NCBI RefSeq assembly: GCF_023276405.1
Contig: NZ_JALRMO010000001.1
Location: forward strand, 3,224,001-3,288,000
Direction: 5' to 3'
DNA: 64,000 bases
Source of the DNA: Paenibacillus hamazuiensis
Lineage (GTDB): Bacteria; Bacillota; Bacilli; Paenibacillales; NBRC-103111
A model generated the notes under the pieces. It was not told where the DNA came from. It saw only the letters and a list, made by a program, of their open reading frames with translations, and searched no databases. Position numbers and translations under genes: made by a program. How positions within the stretch are numbered: position 1 is the first letter of the stretch; the number at the start of each line of letters is the position of its first letter. Of this stretch, positions 55,458 through 63,742 are shown piece after piece.

Positions 55458-56198
55458 TTGTACAAACCGTACTCCAGGAAGCTCATTGTAAGCACGCTGG
55501 CACTCGCTATTTTGCTGGGCGGCAGCCTCGCTTACGGAGCTGGCGGGCGGGCGCTTGCTGAGAATCAGACGCAAAATGACCAGCAGCAAACCCAGTCGGG
55601 CGACAAGCAAAGCAAGCTTAAGGAATTCAAACAGAGGCTCGCGAACCGGCAGGCCGGGCAAAAGCGCGATGAAGAACGTTTTCCTATCGTTGAAGAAGCC
55701 GCTGCCATATTAGGCATGGATAAAGAAGCGTTAACCGAGGCATTGAAGGAAAAAAGCTTGGCCGACATCGCCAAGGAGAAGGGCATAACAGAAAGCGATC
55801 TCGTGGCCAAACTTCAAACCGAACGCAGCAATAAAATCGACGAAGCGGTCGCCTCCGGCAAAATCACCGCCGATAAAGCTGCGAAGCTGAAGGAAAGCAT
55901 GTCCAAACATTTGAGCTTTATGGTAAACAAAAAAGGCCTCCATCTGCTTGGCAAAAGCCAAGCCTTGAAGGAACATCCGATGATGAAGGAAAGCCTTGGC
56001 AAAGTGGCGGAACTTCTCGGAATGAGCAAAGAGGACTTAAGCTCGGAGCTTAAAGCAGGAAAGTCTTTGGCGGAAATCGCCGAAGCGAAGGGCATCAGCA
56101 AAGACCAACTGGTCGCCAAAATCAAAGAGCAGATGACTCCGATGATCGAAAAAATGGTCGATCACAAGCGCGAAGCCAAATCTTCTGCGCAAAATTAA
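55458..56198 (+). CDS. Secreted protein with two helical repeat units
   Basis: A 246-residue exported protein. A signal peptide (about residues 1-34, LIVSTLALAILLGG then an Ala-rich cleavage region) leads into a Gln/Lys-rich stretch. Two homologous units follow: ILGMDKEALTEALKEKSLAD (about 88) and LLGMSKEDLSSELKAGKSLA (about 190). Each continues IA..KGI...DLVAKI. The units are separated by a Lys-rich region. No enzyme motif is seen. The TTG at 55458 is used because AGGTGG lies nine bases upstream; an ATG at 55389 gives a longer, less plausible protein. Confidence 0.68.
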   Translation: MYKPYSRKLIVSTLALAILLGGSLAYGAGGRALAENQTQNDQQQTQSGDKQSKLKEFKQRLANRQAGQKRDEERFPIVEEAAAILGMDKEALTEALKEKSLADIAKEKGITESDLVAKLQTERSNKIDEAVASGKITADKAAKLKESMSKHLSFMVNKKGLHLLGKSQALKEHPMMKESLGKVAELLGMSKEDLSSELKAGKSLAEIAEAKGISKDQLVAKIKEQMTPMIEKMVDHKREAKSSAQN

Positions 56199-56253
56199 AT
56201 TACTTACTTACCTATGCAAACCCATCGTTTCCATTCGACATATTTCCAGCAAA

Positions 56254-56284
56254 AACAGCCGCCTCCCCCAAGCGGCTGTTTTTG
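56254..56284 (+). terminator. Terminator of the repeat protein gene
   Basis: ACAGCCGC and GCGGCTGT pair around a pyrimidine-rich loop, and five T follow. Confidence 0.92.
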
Positions 56285-56299
56285 CTTTATTTGCAAAGG

Positions 56300-56520
56300 G
56301 AAACGTGAACGCTTGGAATGGCTAAGCAGCGACGAGGAGACCTTAAGTTATATGAAATACGGGAGAACTCGCGAATTGAAAGAAACAGCCTGATTTATAG
56401 CGCTAAAGAAGAAGGTAAATTAGAAGGTAAATTAGAAGTTGCCAAAAAAACGCATTCATCTTGATTAACCGAAATTGCTGATCTTATTGCCTTGACGGAG
56501 CGTTCTGTACTAAGGCGTTG
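56300..56520 (+). pseudogene. Rpn-family nuclease/transposase remnant
   Basis: Translating with frame changes gives RERLEWLSSDEET, then (shifted one base) LKLYEIRENSRIERNSLI and AKEEGKLEGKLEVAKK, then LTEIADLIALTERSV. This matches the C-terminal part of Rpn/PD-(D/E)XK nuclease family proteins. One base is missing after EET and further damage follows near 56462. No catalytic core is left. It is a decayed fragment in an intergenic gap of about 440 bases. Confidence 0.7.
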
Positions 56521-56526
56521 CAGCGC

Positions 56527-56567
56527 AAGAAGGCTGACCTCCCCTTTCGGAATGGTCAGCCTTCTTG
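56527..56567. terminator. Stem-loop near the end of the MFS gene
   Basis: AAGAAGGCTGACC pairs with GGTCAGCCTTCTT. It is followed by a weak T-rich stretch in either direction. It lies about 75 bases past the stop of the MFS gene and may serve as its terminator. Confidence 0.7.
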
Positions 56568-56641
56568 CTTACCGCTGCGCAGGTAAACTCGAGGATCTAG
56601 TGCGATCATCAATCTGCACCGAGCAAAGCCATTCGCGAGAC

Positions 56642-57814
56642 TTAAGCCGCGCGGCTGGCCGGTTTGCTGCCGCGGTCCAGCGTCACGAAGCGGTAAAGCA
56701 AGTACAGGGCGGCGATGGAGAGCGCCGCACCGGTCCAAAACGGCGTCGCGTGGCTGTAGTCATACACCGCAGCGCCGAGCAGCGGGCCGGTGATGCGGCC
56801 GAGACTGTCCATCGACGAGTTAAGTCCGGAGGCGACGCCTTGGCCGACCGGCGTCTTTTGCGAAATGAGCGACGTCACACAAGGTCGGATCAAGGCGTTG
56901 CCCGCCCCAAACACGGACAAATAGATCGCCGCAGTGACGACGTTCGACGACAGCAAAATGAGCGCGAAGCCGGCGGCGGACAGCAGCAAGCCGACTGCGA
57001 TCACCTTTTGCTCGTCGCCTTTTTTAATGTACCGCCGAACAATACCGCCCTGAATCAGTGCCCCCACTACGCCGCTAACGGCAAAAATAATGCCGAACTG
57101 AAGCGGAGTCGCTCCGATTTTATCCTGCTCGAACAACAGCAGCGTCGCTTCCAGCCCTGCCAGCGAGAACGAAACGAAAAACGACAGCACGTACAAATAT
57201 TTCAGCGGACCTACGAACGCCGACCAGCGTGACTGTTTTTCTTTTTTCACGCCTCGCTTGTCAGGGGCAAGCGATTCCGGCAGCATCACGAAGGCAAACG
57301 CCATCGTCGCCAGCGCAAGCAGCGACGATGCGAAGAAAGGTACATGATGCCCCCACTGGCTCAGCACTCCTCCGAACGCAGGCCCGAAAATAAAGCCGAG
57401 ACCGATCGACATGCCGACAAGTCCCATCCCTTTCGTGCGGTTTTCCTCCGACGTAATATCGGCCACATAAGCGACCGCGCAGGCGGTAGCCGCCCCGGAA
57501 AACAAGCCGCCGAGTACCCGCGAAACGTACATCAGCAGCAGATTGTCCCCCGAAATGCCAAAGATGAAAAAGCTGATGCTGAAGCCCAGCAGCCCGATCA
57601 TGATGATCGGCCGCCTTCCCCAGCGGTCCGATATCGCTCCCCAGACCGGCGACATAAGGAACGATGCCGCCGAATAGACGGACAGCAGCATGCCCAGATG
57701 AAACGTATCCGCTCCCGATTCGGTCACCACCTGAGGCAAAACCGGAATAATGATGCCGAATCCGATAAAAATGGTCATCAGTAGTACCATGATGACGGCA
57801 AGCTGTTTTTTCAT
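56642..57814 (-). CDS. MFS drug/metabolite exporter (DHA1 type)
   Basis: A 390-residue transporter with about 12 membrane segments. Motif A appears as GAISDRWGRRPIIM near residue 60, and motif C-like glycines in GLGFIFGPAFGGVLSQ near 140 mark an antiporter of the NorA/Bmr/TetA group. Substrate cannot be read. The start has GGAGGC upstream, the nearest good match. It is divergent from the decarboxylase gene. Confidence 0.88.
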   Translation of the reverse strand: MKKQLAVIMVLLMTIFIGFGIIIPVLPQVVTESGADTFHLGMLLSVYSAASFLMSPVWGAISDRWGRRPIIMIGLLGFSISFFIFGISGDNLLLMYVSRVLGGLFSGAATACAVAYVADITSEENRTKGMGLVGMSIGLGFIFGPAFGGVLSQWGHHVPFFASSLLALATMAFAFVMLPESLAPDKRGVKKEKQSRWSAFVGPLKYLYVLSFFVSFSLAGLEATLLLFEQDKIGATPLQFGIIFAVSGVVGALIQGGIVRRYIKKGDEQKVIAVGLLLSAAGFALILLSSNVVTAAIYLSVFGAGNALIRPCVTSLISQKTPVGQGVASGLNSSMDSLGRITGPLLGAAVYDYSHATPFWTGAALSIAALYLLYRFVTLDRGSKPASRAA

Positions 57815-58036
57815 AACGTTGGAAAGCCTCCCTGGCCTTTATATGTAAATGGAGATGAATAAACATGCCTTTCTATCGTATCACAACTTTTTTCCCGAAT
57901 AAAATAAACGTTCCGTGAACATGGAATGGTCACGCTCCCGCTGCAGCAAACTTAACATAAGATTTAGAATTGTCGCTTGCATCCATGCCGGAAAATGATA
58001 TACTCAAATTTGTTTAATTTTGTCGGAAGGGACGTG

Positions 58037-59515
58037 TTGTCCGTGCTGGATCATCAGCGTACTCCTTTGTTCACGGCGCTTCAGCGCCATGCAGAACGAA
58101 ATCCCATTCAATTTCATATTCCCGGTCACAAAAAAGGCGTCGGCATGGACCCCGAGTTTCGCCGCTTTATCGGCGACAACGCCTTATCCATCGACCTTAT
58201 CAATATAGCGCCGCTCGACGATTTGCACCAGCCCACAGGCGTCATCGAAGAGGCGCAGCTGCTGGCAGCGGATGCTTTCGGCGCCGATTATACGTTTTTC
58301 TCCGTACAGGGGACAAGCGGCGCGATTATGACGATGATTTTAACCGTATGCGGACAAGGCGATAAAATTATCGTCCCCCGCAACGTGCACAAATCGGTAA
58401 TGGCCGCGATTATTTTCGCCGGAGCAAAGCCGGTATTTTTATCCCCGGTGCGTGACGCCAACCTCGGCATCGATCACGGCGTCACGAAGCGTTCCGTTCA
58501 ACGCGCGCTGGAGCGGCATCCGGACGCCAAGGCGGTGCTCGTCATCAATCCTACGTATTACGGCGTTTGCACCAATTTGAAGGAGATCGTCGATCTGGTT
58601 CACAGCTACAACATCCCTGTGCTTGTGGATGAAGCGCATGGCGTGCTGATCCATTTCCACGACAAGCTGCCGATGTCCGCCATGCAGGCCGGGGCCGATA
58701 TGGCTGCGACCAGCGTGCACAAGCTCGGCGGTTCCATGACGCAAAGCTCGGTGCTCAACGTGCGGGAAGGACGCGTTAATGCGCGCCGAGTCAAGACGGT
58801 CATCAGTATGCTGACGACTACGTCGACATCCTATATTTTGCTCGGGTCGCTTGATACCGCAAGACGCCACCTGGCGATCAACGGCCGGCAAATGGCCGAG
58901 CATGCGCTTGAGCTGGCAAGCTACGCCCGCCGCGAAATCAATGCGATTCCGGGACTGTACTGCTTCGGCGAAGAAATTTTAGGTACCGAAGCGACGTATG
59001 ATTACGATCCGACCAAAGTGACCATACATGTGCGCAAGCTGGGCATCACCGGGTACGACGTCGAAAACTGGCTGCGCGAGCATTATAATATCGAAGTCGA
59101 GCTGAGCGATATGTATAACATCCTCTGTCTTGTCACTCCCGGAGATACGAGGGAAAACGTGGAGACGCTGCTGGAAGCGATGCGCGAGCTGTCCAGACAA
59201 AACTACAACGTTCGCGAGGAAAACGAGCTGGTCATTAAAATTCCGTCGATCCCCCAGCTGACATTGACGCCGCGGGACGCCTTTTACGGGGATACGGAAA
59301 TCATCCCGTTCAAAGAATCGGCCGACCGGATCATCGCCGAATTCATCTATGTTTATCCTCCAGGCATTCCGATTTTACTCCCGGGCGAGGTTATTACGCA
59401 GGAGCTGATCGACTATATCACCGAGCACATCGAGGTGGGGCTCCCGGTTAAGGGGCCGGAAGACCGCAGCATCGAACAGGTCAAGGTGATCGTGGAGACG
59501 CCGGCGATCTTCTAA
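58037..59515 (+). CDS. Orn/Lys/Arg decarboxylase (SpeA-like, fold type I PLP enzyme)
   Basis: A 492-residue PLP-dependent basic amino-acid decarboxylase. QFHIPGHKKG near residue 20, TFFSVQGTSGA near 88, VDEAHG near 200 and the PLP lysine in ATSVHKLGGSMTQ near 228 are all present. The C-terminal domain with YPPGIPILLPGE is typical. It likely decarboxylates arginine or lysine toward polyamines; the exact substrate is not decided. The TTG at 58037 (AAGG six bases upstream) gives the usual short N-terminus; a GTG two codons later is possible. Confidence 0.9.
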   Translation: MSVLDHQRTPLFTALQRHAERNPIQFHIPGHKKGVGMDPEFRRFIGDNALSIDLINIAPLDDLHQPTGVIEEAQLLAADAFGADYTFFSVQGTSGAIMTMILTVCGQGDKIIVPRNVHKSVMAAIIFAGAKPVFLSPVRDANLGIDHGVTKRSVQRALERHPDAKAVLVINPTYYGVCTNLKEIVDLVHSYNIPVLVDEAHGVLIHFHDKLPMSAMQAGADMAATSVHKLGGSMTQSSVLNVREGRVNARRVKTVISMLTTTSTSYILLGSLDTARRHLAINGRQMAEHALELASYARREINAIPGLYCFGEEILGTEATYDYDPTKVTIHVRKLGITGYDVENWLREHYNIEVELSDMYNILCLVTPGDTRENVETLLEAMRELSRQNYNVREENELVIKIPSIPQLTLTPRDAFYGDTEIIPFKESADRIIAEFIYVYPPGIPILLPGEVITQELIDYITEHIEVGLPVKGPEDRSIEQVKVIVETPAIF

Positions 59516-59529
59516 GGTTTTTTACCCAC

Positions 59530-59712
59530 CTGCCCACCCTAAAATCTAGCCCCGCCACCTAAATCCCCCTCCGGAGGAGGGGGACCCCATGGCTCTGCCC
59601 TGGACCCGTTCACCCCAATCGAAAAGAGATAATGGGGTGTGCCGATGTTCATTTCCGCTAATCCCTGCGGCTGTCCGGCATCGCTTTGCTGATGCAAAGC
59701 AGACGCCGGACA
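59530..59712 (+). repeat. Dispersed hairpin repeat type 1, copy D
   Basis: Intergenic between two convergent genes. The GC core at 59550-59610 (CACCTAAATCCCCCTCC, then ACCCCATGGCTCTGCCCTGG) is shortened and altered. The hairpin at 59672-59712 has TGTCCGGCAT with the same outer complement and a different inner stem (GCTTTGC with GCAAAGC). No gene was seen in this gap. Confidence 0.7.
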
Positions 59713-59714
59713 TG

Positions 59715-60536
59715 CTACCCCAAATCCGGCCAGCTCCGCTCTATCCACTCGATCACATCGGCGAGAGCGTGCTCGTCGTGGTGCTTGCAGCTTCGCTTCG
59801 CCACTTCATGAAGCGCAGGCTCCGCGTTTAGGACGGCGATGCCCGTTCCGGCGCGGCGGATCATTTCCATATCGTTCATATGGTCGCCGACCGCTACGCT
59901 CGCCGACGGGTTGATTCCAAGCATTTCGACCAGCCGTTCGAGCGCATGGCCCTTGGTCGCATCTTTCGGCAATATTTCGAAATATTTGGCATCGGAACGG
60001 ACGAAAGTGATATCCTCCATTTCCCACCCAGCCACTTCCTTTTCCACCGCATCAAGCGATTCCGGATTCCAGGCGAGAAGCACCTTATGCCACGGCTTGG
60101 GAACCTGACGGCAATCACCTGCAGACCCTCCCGCAAAGCCCTCCAGCATACGGTGTTTATCGGTAACTTCATTTTCCTTGACAAAATGCGGCTTACCCCC
60201 GGAGTAGATCTCGATGCCGATGCCCGGAAAAGCTGCGGCAATCCTCTCCACAACAACTGCCGCCCTGTCGGGAAGCGTTCGCTCCCACACAACCCGGTTT
60301 GCCGCAAAATCATAGATCATCGCACCGTTATAAAGAATCGCCGGAGCGCATACCGGAAGTTGACCCGCAAACACTAGCGCAGAGCTGGCGATTCTGCCTG
60401 TCGCAAGCGTAAACAGCCCTCCCTGATCGACAAATCGCCGAATCGCCGCCTTGTTTTCTTCGCTGATCCGTTTTTCCTTGTTCAGCAGCGTACCGTCCAA
60501 ATCCGTTACGAGCAAGCAGCCTTTGAGTGTATCCAA
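59715..60536 (-). CDS. Cof-type HAD phosphatase
   Basis: A 273-residue haloacid dehalogenase-superfamily phosphatase of the Cof type IIB cap group. Motif I is LVTDLDGTLLN near residue 10, motif II the threonine in FTLATGR near 43, motif III a lysine in DATKGHALERL near 195 and motif IV VGDHMNDMEMI near 217. Substrates are likely sugar or nucleotide phosphates. The TTG at 60536 with GAAGGGGA upstream gives the canonical start; the longer upstream frame is not supported. It is divergent from the DUF1885 gene. Confidence 0.88.
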   Translation of the reverse strand: MDTLKGCLLVTDLDGTLLNKEKRISEENKAAIRRFVDQGGLFTLATGRIASSALVFAGQLPVCAPAILYNGAMIYDFAANRVVWERTLPDRAAVVVERIAAAFPGIGIEIYSGGKPHFVKENEVTDKHRMLEGFAGGSAGDCRQVPKPWHKVLLAWNPESLDAVEKEVAGWEMEDITFVRSDAKYFEILPKDATKGHALERLVEMLGINPSASVAVGDHMNDMEMIRRAGTGIAVLNAEPALHEVAKRSCKHHDEHALADVIEWIERSWPDLG

Positions 60537-60670
60537 TGGACATTCCCCTTCCGCCGCATTTTTGAGCGATTGTAAAAATGCAGCCGTAATGCTATGATGA
60601 TCATGGCGAATATGCAAATCATTCCAATATTCTTGAAATTACGAAAATGTTCAGGCAGGTGTATCCGTTC

Positions 60671-61090
60671 ATGGCACAAAGCGCTTATATCAAATTTGTG
60701 GAAGGCTCCGCCGTATCCTCCTTGACGCTGGACGAATTGAAAGAGCATTTGCTGAAATATAAGGAGCAGCTTGCCTTAACCGGCAAACAACTCGGCTGGG
60801 AATACGCCGATGCCGGCTTCCCCTACACGATCGAAACAAAGCCGGAAGGCGAAGGAAAATGGTTTTATTTGAAGGGAAGCTCCCCCTTGTACAAATACAT
60901 CGTTCTCGGCGTCGGCAGCGAAACAGAGGGAGAGCAGCTGCGGCATTACGTCCAGGTCGTCCTGCCGGACGACTGCACGCACGGAGATAAAGCCAAGGGC
61001 AACGAATTTTGCAAATATTTGGGCCGCCACCTGAAGGCGGAGCTTCATTTGTTTAACGGCAGAATCATGTATTTCAATCCCCGCAAGTAA
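60671..61090 (+). CDS. DUF1885 family protein
   Basis: A 139-residue cytosolic protein with SAYIKFVEGS at the start, LTGKQLGWEYADAGFPY near 40, a THGDKAKGNEFCKYLG motif near 108 and the C-terminus ELHLFNGRIMYF. These match DUF1885 proteins of Bacillales, whose function is unknown. ATG at 60671 has a GCAGGTG site upstream. Its terminator hairpin (61109-61128) is the site where the downstream insertion sequence landed. Confidence 0.82.
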   Translation: MAQSAYIKFVEGSAVSSLTLDELKEHLLKYKEQLALTGKQLGWEYADAGFPYTIETKPEGEGKWFYLKGSSPLYKYIVLGVGSETEGEQLRHYVQVVLPDDCTHGDKAKGNEFCKYLGRHLKAELHLFNGRIMYFNPRK

Positions 61091-61108
61091 GCAGTGCCCA
61101 CGAAAAAA

Positions 61109-61128
61109 CCCTTCTTTCGCAAGAAGGG
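61109..61128. repeat. 20-bp target-site duplication that is a whole terminator hairpin, left copy
   Basis: CCCTTCTTTCGCAAGAAGGG, a near-perfect stem with a small loop, appears here and again at 62677-62696 around the IS1182-type element. Before insertion it was a bidirectional terminator with A-run on the left and T-run on the right, serving the two convergent genes. Confidence 0.92.
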
Positions 61129-61144
61129 TCAGATTGTTGACAAA

Positions 61145-61166
61145 GCCCCGGTTTTTCGGGGCTTTT
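61145..61166 (+). terminator. Inward-facing terminator near the left end of the IS
   Basis: GCCCCG and CGGGGC pair around GTTTTT, followed by TTTT. It would stop transcription entering the IS from the DUF1885 gene, whose own hairpin has lost its T-run. Confidence 0.85.
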
Positions 61167-61212
61167 GTAGGATCATTTTTTGAATTTAGCCCTAAAAATA
61201 GAAGATCGCCTC

Positions 61213-61986
61213 TTATCCGGCCCTTTTAGCCAGGATATTGGCGATCTTTTTAATGTTTTGACATAGTGCAGTCAGTAATGCTTGCTGCTGCACTTTGTTT
61301 CGGCCGCGGAACCGGCAGTAGCGAAGCCCATGGAGCTCTTTGGCATCCGCGAAGCTTCGCTCAATCGTCTGGTATCGTAAGCGGTAGAGATATTTGCCGG
61401 ACTTGCTTCTACCGTTTTGTTTTACCCACTCTTTACTATCCTGCCATACATGCCTGGTGATGACTTTTTGGTGATTCCGGGACCGGGTACATTCTTTGAG
61501 CATGGGGCAGTTCGCACAATGATTCGGATCCGACTTATACTGTCTGTAGCCTTCGCGATCCGTTGTCGTATATTTCAATTCGTGTTTTTGTGGACATATA
61601 TACACATTGTTCTCCGCATCATACTTAAATCGCCACTTAGCCATTAATCCTTTAACTGGGGTAAAGGCTCTACCTCCGATGACCGCGTATATTTTCTTGT
61701 CTTGAAGCTTTTTGCAAATGTGCGACGTGAAGTAACCTGCATCCAGTGCGACGGCTTCCAGTGTTTTTTCGAATTTAAACTTCTTGATGATATGTTCCAA
61801 ACGCTCTATGTAAGGGACAGAATCGTGAACATTGCCGGCAGTGACGTGGACATCCATGATGATGTTGTATTTGTGGTCGACGGTCCGATGATCGAGATAG
61901 AAAAAGCCTTCCGGCTTACCGTCCCGCACCATATAACCGCTCTCCGGATCGGTTGTGCTTACCTTCGTTAGTTTGGTTTCTTCCAC
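61213..61986 (-). CDS. IS1182-type transposase, C-terminal frame
   Basis: A 257-residue frame starting (nominally) at a GTG, holding most of the DDE core: the second catalytic aspartate in AVALDAGYFTSH near residue 80 and the glutamate in YQTIERSFADAKELHGLRY near 215. The Cys pairs CPQKHE and CANCPMLKEC suggest zinc binding. It has no convincing separate start, and the preceding frame ends in a slippery run, so it is probably made by -1 frameshifting to a transposase of about 450 residues. Confidence 0.85.
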   Translation of the reverse strand: MEETKLTKVSTTDPESGYMVRDGKPEGFFYLDHRTVDHKYNIIMDVHVTAGNVHDSVPYIERLEHIIKKFKFEKTLEAVALDAGYFTSHICKKLQDKKIYAVIGGRAFTPVKGLMAKWRFKYDAENNVYICPQKHELKYTTTDREGYRQYKSDPNHCANCPMLKECTRSRNHQKVITRHVWQDSKEWVKQNGRSKSGKYLYRLRYQTIERSFADAKELHGLRYCRFRGRNKVQQQALLTALCQNIKKIANILAKRAG

Positions 61987-62000
61987 CTCCTCTCGTGGCT

Positions 62001-62579
62001 TTAAAGCTTTTTTCCATGAGCCTCGCGATCGGCACGAATTGCTTCGTCCAGTTCTTCCATGTAGGCCTTCGTACTCTTGGTTACTTCCTCTTGAACAAAC
62101 TTTCGTTTATTCGCATTGGCCTTAAGATGAGTTGAGTCGGTGATAAGTACCCGACCGGCAACGAGACGATGTTGAATAGCAAGCAGAACGACCCGGTCGA
62201 AGATTTGTTGAAGTACATCGCCTTCTTGAAGACGTTCACGAAAGTAGCTAAGGGTGCTATGATCCGGCACGCGATCCTTGAGCCCAAGCCCCAGAAACCA
62301 TCGATAAGCATTATTAGAGAAAACCTCTCTTTCCAACCGTCGTTCGGAGCGAATGCCGTCAAGATACCCGATCAATAGCATCTTGAAAAGCATGATGGGA
62401 TCTGCCGAGGGACGTCCATTATCCTCGCAGTAATAAGGACGGACTAAGTCGAGAATAAAGGAAAAGTCGATATGCTTATGTACTTTACGAAGAGGATGAT
62501 CTGGATGAACCAGTTCCTCGATACACACCAATTCATATTCATTTTGGACATTCGGATTAGAGCGAAGCATAGGATCCAC
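62001..62579 (-). CDS. IS1182-type transposase, N-terminal frame
   Basis: A 192-residue frame with the DUF772-like region, the first catalytic aspartate in [15 protein letters not shown] near residue 150 and an ending in a Lys-Lys-Leu-stop. It needs the next frame for the other catalytic residues. The matching N-terminal part at 1-384 looks identical. The start is GTG at 62579 or ATG three codons later; a TATAAT-like box is upstream. Confidence 0.85.
   Translation of the reverse strand: MDPMLRSNPNVQNEYELVCIEELVHPDHPLRKVHKHIDFSFILDLVRPYYCEDNGRPSADPIMLFKMLLIGYLDGIRSERRLEREVFSNNAYRWFLGLGLKDRVPDHSTLSYFRERLQEGDVLQQIFDRVVLLAIQHRLVAGRVLITDSTHLKANANKRKFVQEEVTKSTKAYMEELDEAIRADREAHGKKL
62007..62013 (-). 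promoter_or_regulatory. Candidate programmed -1 frameshift site in the IS1182-type transposase
   Basis: On the minus strand GGA AAA AAG in the first frame forms A AAA AAG, one codon before the stop. Slipping back one base opens the frame [17 protein letters not shown] into the second part. The segment GAGAGGAGGTGG nearby could act as a start signal instead. Confidence 0.65.
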
Positions 62580-62641
62580 CGCCTTAAGAGTATATTTACA
62601 TTATAACATATTAACGCGGTAATTTGTTAAAGATATTGAAC

Positions 62642-62674
62642 GAAAAAGTAGCCTGTTGGGTTTTTCAACAGGCT
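62642..62674 (-). terminator. Inward-facing terminator near the right end of the IS
   Basis: GCCTGTTG and CAACAGGC pair, followed by TACTTTTT on the minus strand. It would stop transcription entering the IS from the yrzB side, where the original T-run is missing. Confidence 0.85.
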
Positions 62675-62676
62675 GA

Positions 62677-62696
62677 CCCTTCTTTCGCAAGAAGGG
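62677..62696. repeat. 20-bp target-site duplication, right copy (terminator hairpin of yrzB)
   Basis: Same sequence as 61109-61128. The right side still has the T-run TTTT used by the plus-strand gene in the original arrangement, but the minus-strand U-tract (the A-run of the left side) is now 1.5 kb away. Confidence 0.92.
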
Positions 62697-62706
62697 TTTT
62701 ATCATC

Positions 62707-63015
62707 TTATTGTTGATCCTGCTCCATCAATTCCTCGTAAACTTTGACAACGCGATCCCATTCCGCCTCGTCCTCGATGCTGGCAAGGAACGCCTCGTCG
62801 TTTTCTTCCTCAATGCGGAAAATTACTCCATCGGCTTCCGGTTCGTTTCGATCGAGCAATACGGCATAAGCTTGTTCCTTCACTTCAAATGTGTACACCA
62901 TGACCATTTCATGCTCTTTGCCGTCCTGATCCGTTACGATAAAAATTTCCTCATCATGCTCATGATCGTGATCGTGTCCGCATCCGCAATCATCATGATG
63001 GTTGTGATCGCTCAT
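62707..63015 (-). CDS. yrzB: DUF1292 protein with His-rich N-terminus (YrzB-like)
   Basis: A 102-residue acidic protein. Residues 1-24 are a His/Asp-rich tail (HNHHDDCGCGHDHDHEHD) likely to bind metal. Residues 24-100 match DUF1292: EEIFIVTDQDGKEHEMVMVY, YAVLLDRNEPE, then an acidic C-terminus. Function is unknown. In related Bacillales the gene normally sits near yrrL and yrrK, neither of which is here. It is convergent with the DUF1885 gene, with the IS between. Confidence 0.85.
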   Translation of the reverse strand: MSDHNHHDDCGCGHDHDHEHDEEIFIVTDQDGKEHEMVMVYTFEVKEQAYAVLLDRNEPEADGVIFRIEEENDEAFLASIEDEAEWDRVVKVYEELMEQDQQ

Positions 63016-63124
63016 CGAATGACCTCATTTCTCGTGAAATTAAGAACCCTTCCGTATCGTACCATTTTCGGATAGCGAGGTCAACGAACGCCGGATTGGA
63101 CGGGTCAACGCCGAAAGGAACCGA

Positions 63125-63742
63125 TTATTCCGAAACGATCACTTTTTTGGAAACAACCACGTAATCGCTGGAATCGTCCAATTTCACTGAAAACTTGACG
63201 ATATAGTTGCCGCTTTCCGAGAAGGTGACAGTAAACGGCCAAGGATACCAAAAGCTGTCCTTCTCTCCGCCAACGGCTTTCTCATGCGGTGCAACCGCTT
63301 GTTCGCCGCTCGGCGTTTCAATCGAAATCTTGAACGAACTGATGCTCGTATCCAGACTGTCCACTTGCGCAAAAACGGCAAAATCAATCGTATCGCCCTT
63401 CTTCACTTTCCCGAAAGGCTGCTTGACGGAATAATCTTTTCCGACCTCCTTCGCCACAAACATATGTACATTAGGTTTAAAAACGTTAACCGTCTTATTG
63501 GCATTGTCCCACTTAACTAACGCTTGAAGCGAGTCGGCGAGCATTCTCACCGGTAATACGGCGCTGCCTTTGACCAAAAAGGCGGGAGTCTCACCGTCGC
63601 TGAATTGTTTCTCCACATTGTTGATGTACAGCTTCGCCCGGCTAAAGCCCTCGAAATCTCCCCAGAGCGAGCTTGCCGTCACCGATGCCGTTCCCAAGAG
63701 CGATAGCGCAAAAGCCAGAACAAGCGCCCGACGAACTTTCAT
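63125..63742 (-). CDS. Secreted protein with copper amine oxidase N-terminal-like stalk domain
   Basis: A 205-residue exported protein. A signal peptide (about residues 1-23, LVLAFALSLLGTASVTA) is followed by a stalk domain with LYINNVEKQFSDGETPAFLV and VLPVRMLADSLQA (about 34-75). A C-terminal beta-rich domain (FAVFAQVDSLDTSISSFKIS, then VVSKKVIVSE) may bind carbohydrate or the wall. It is unrelated in its C-terminal part to the stalk-domain protein at 42178. ATG at 63742 follows GGAGGG. The final 260 bases of the window show nothing else. Confidence 0.8.
   Translation of the reverse strand: MKVRRALVLAFALSLLGTASVTASSLWGDFEGFSRAKLYINNVEKQFSDGETPAFLVKGSAVLPVRMLADSLQALVKWDNANKTVNVFKPNVHMFVAKEVGKDYSVKQPFGKVKKGDTIDFAVFAQVDSLDTSISSFKISIETPSGEQAVAPHEKAVGGEKDSFWYPWPFTVTFSESGNYIVKFSVKLDDSSDYVVVSKKVIVSE

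Larger units (their letters stand above)
61129..62676 (-). mobile_element. IS1182-type insertion sequence, complete copy
   Basis: A 1548-bp element between 20-bp direct repeats. The ends match over 13 of 16 positions as inverted repeats (TCAGATTGTTGACAAA and TCAGCCTGTTGAAAAA). Each end carries a hairpin with T-run pointing inward: 61145-61166 (GCCCCG with CGGGGC) on the plus strand and 62642-62674 (GCCTGTTG with CAACAGGC) on the minus strand. The transposase is split into two frames. Confidence 0.93.
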
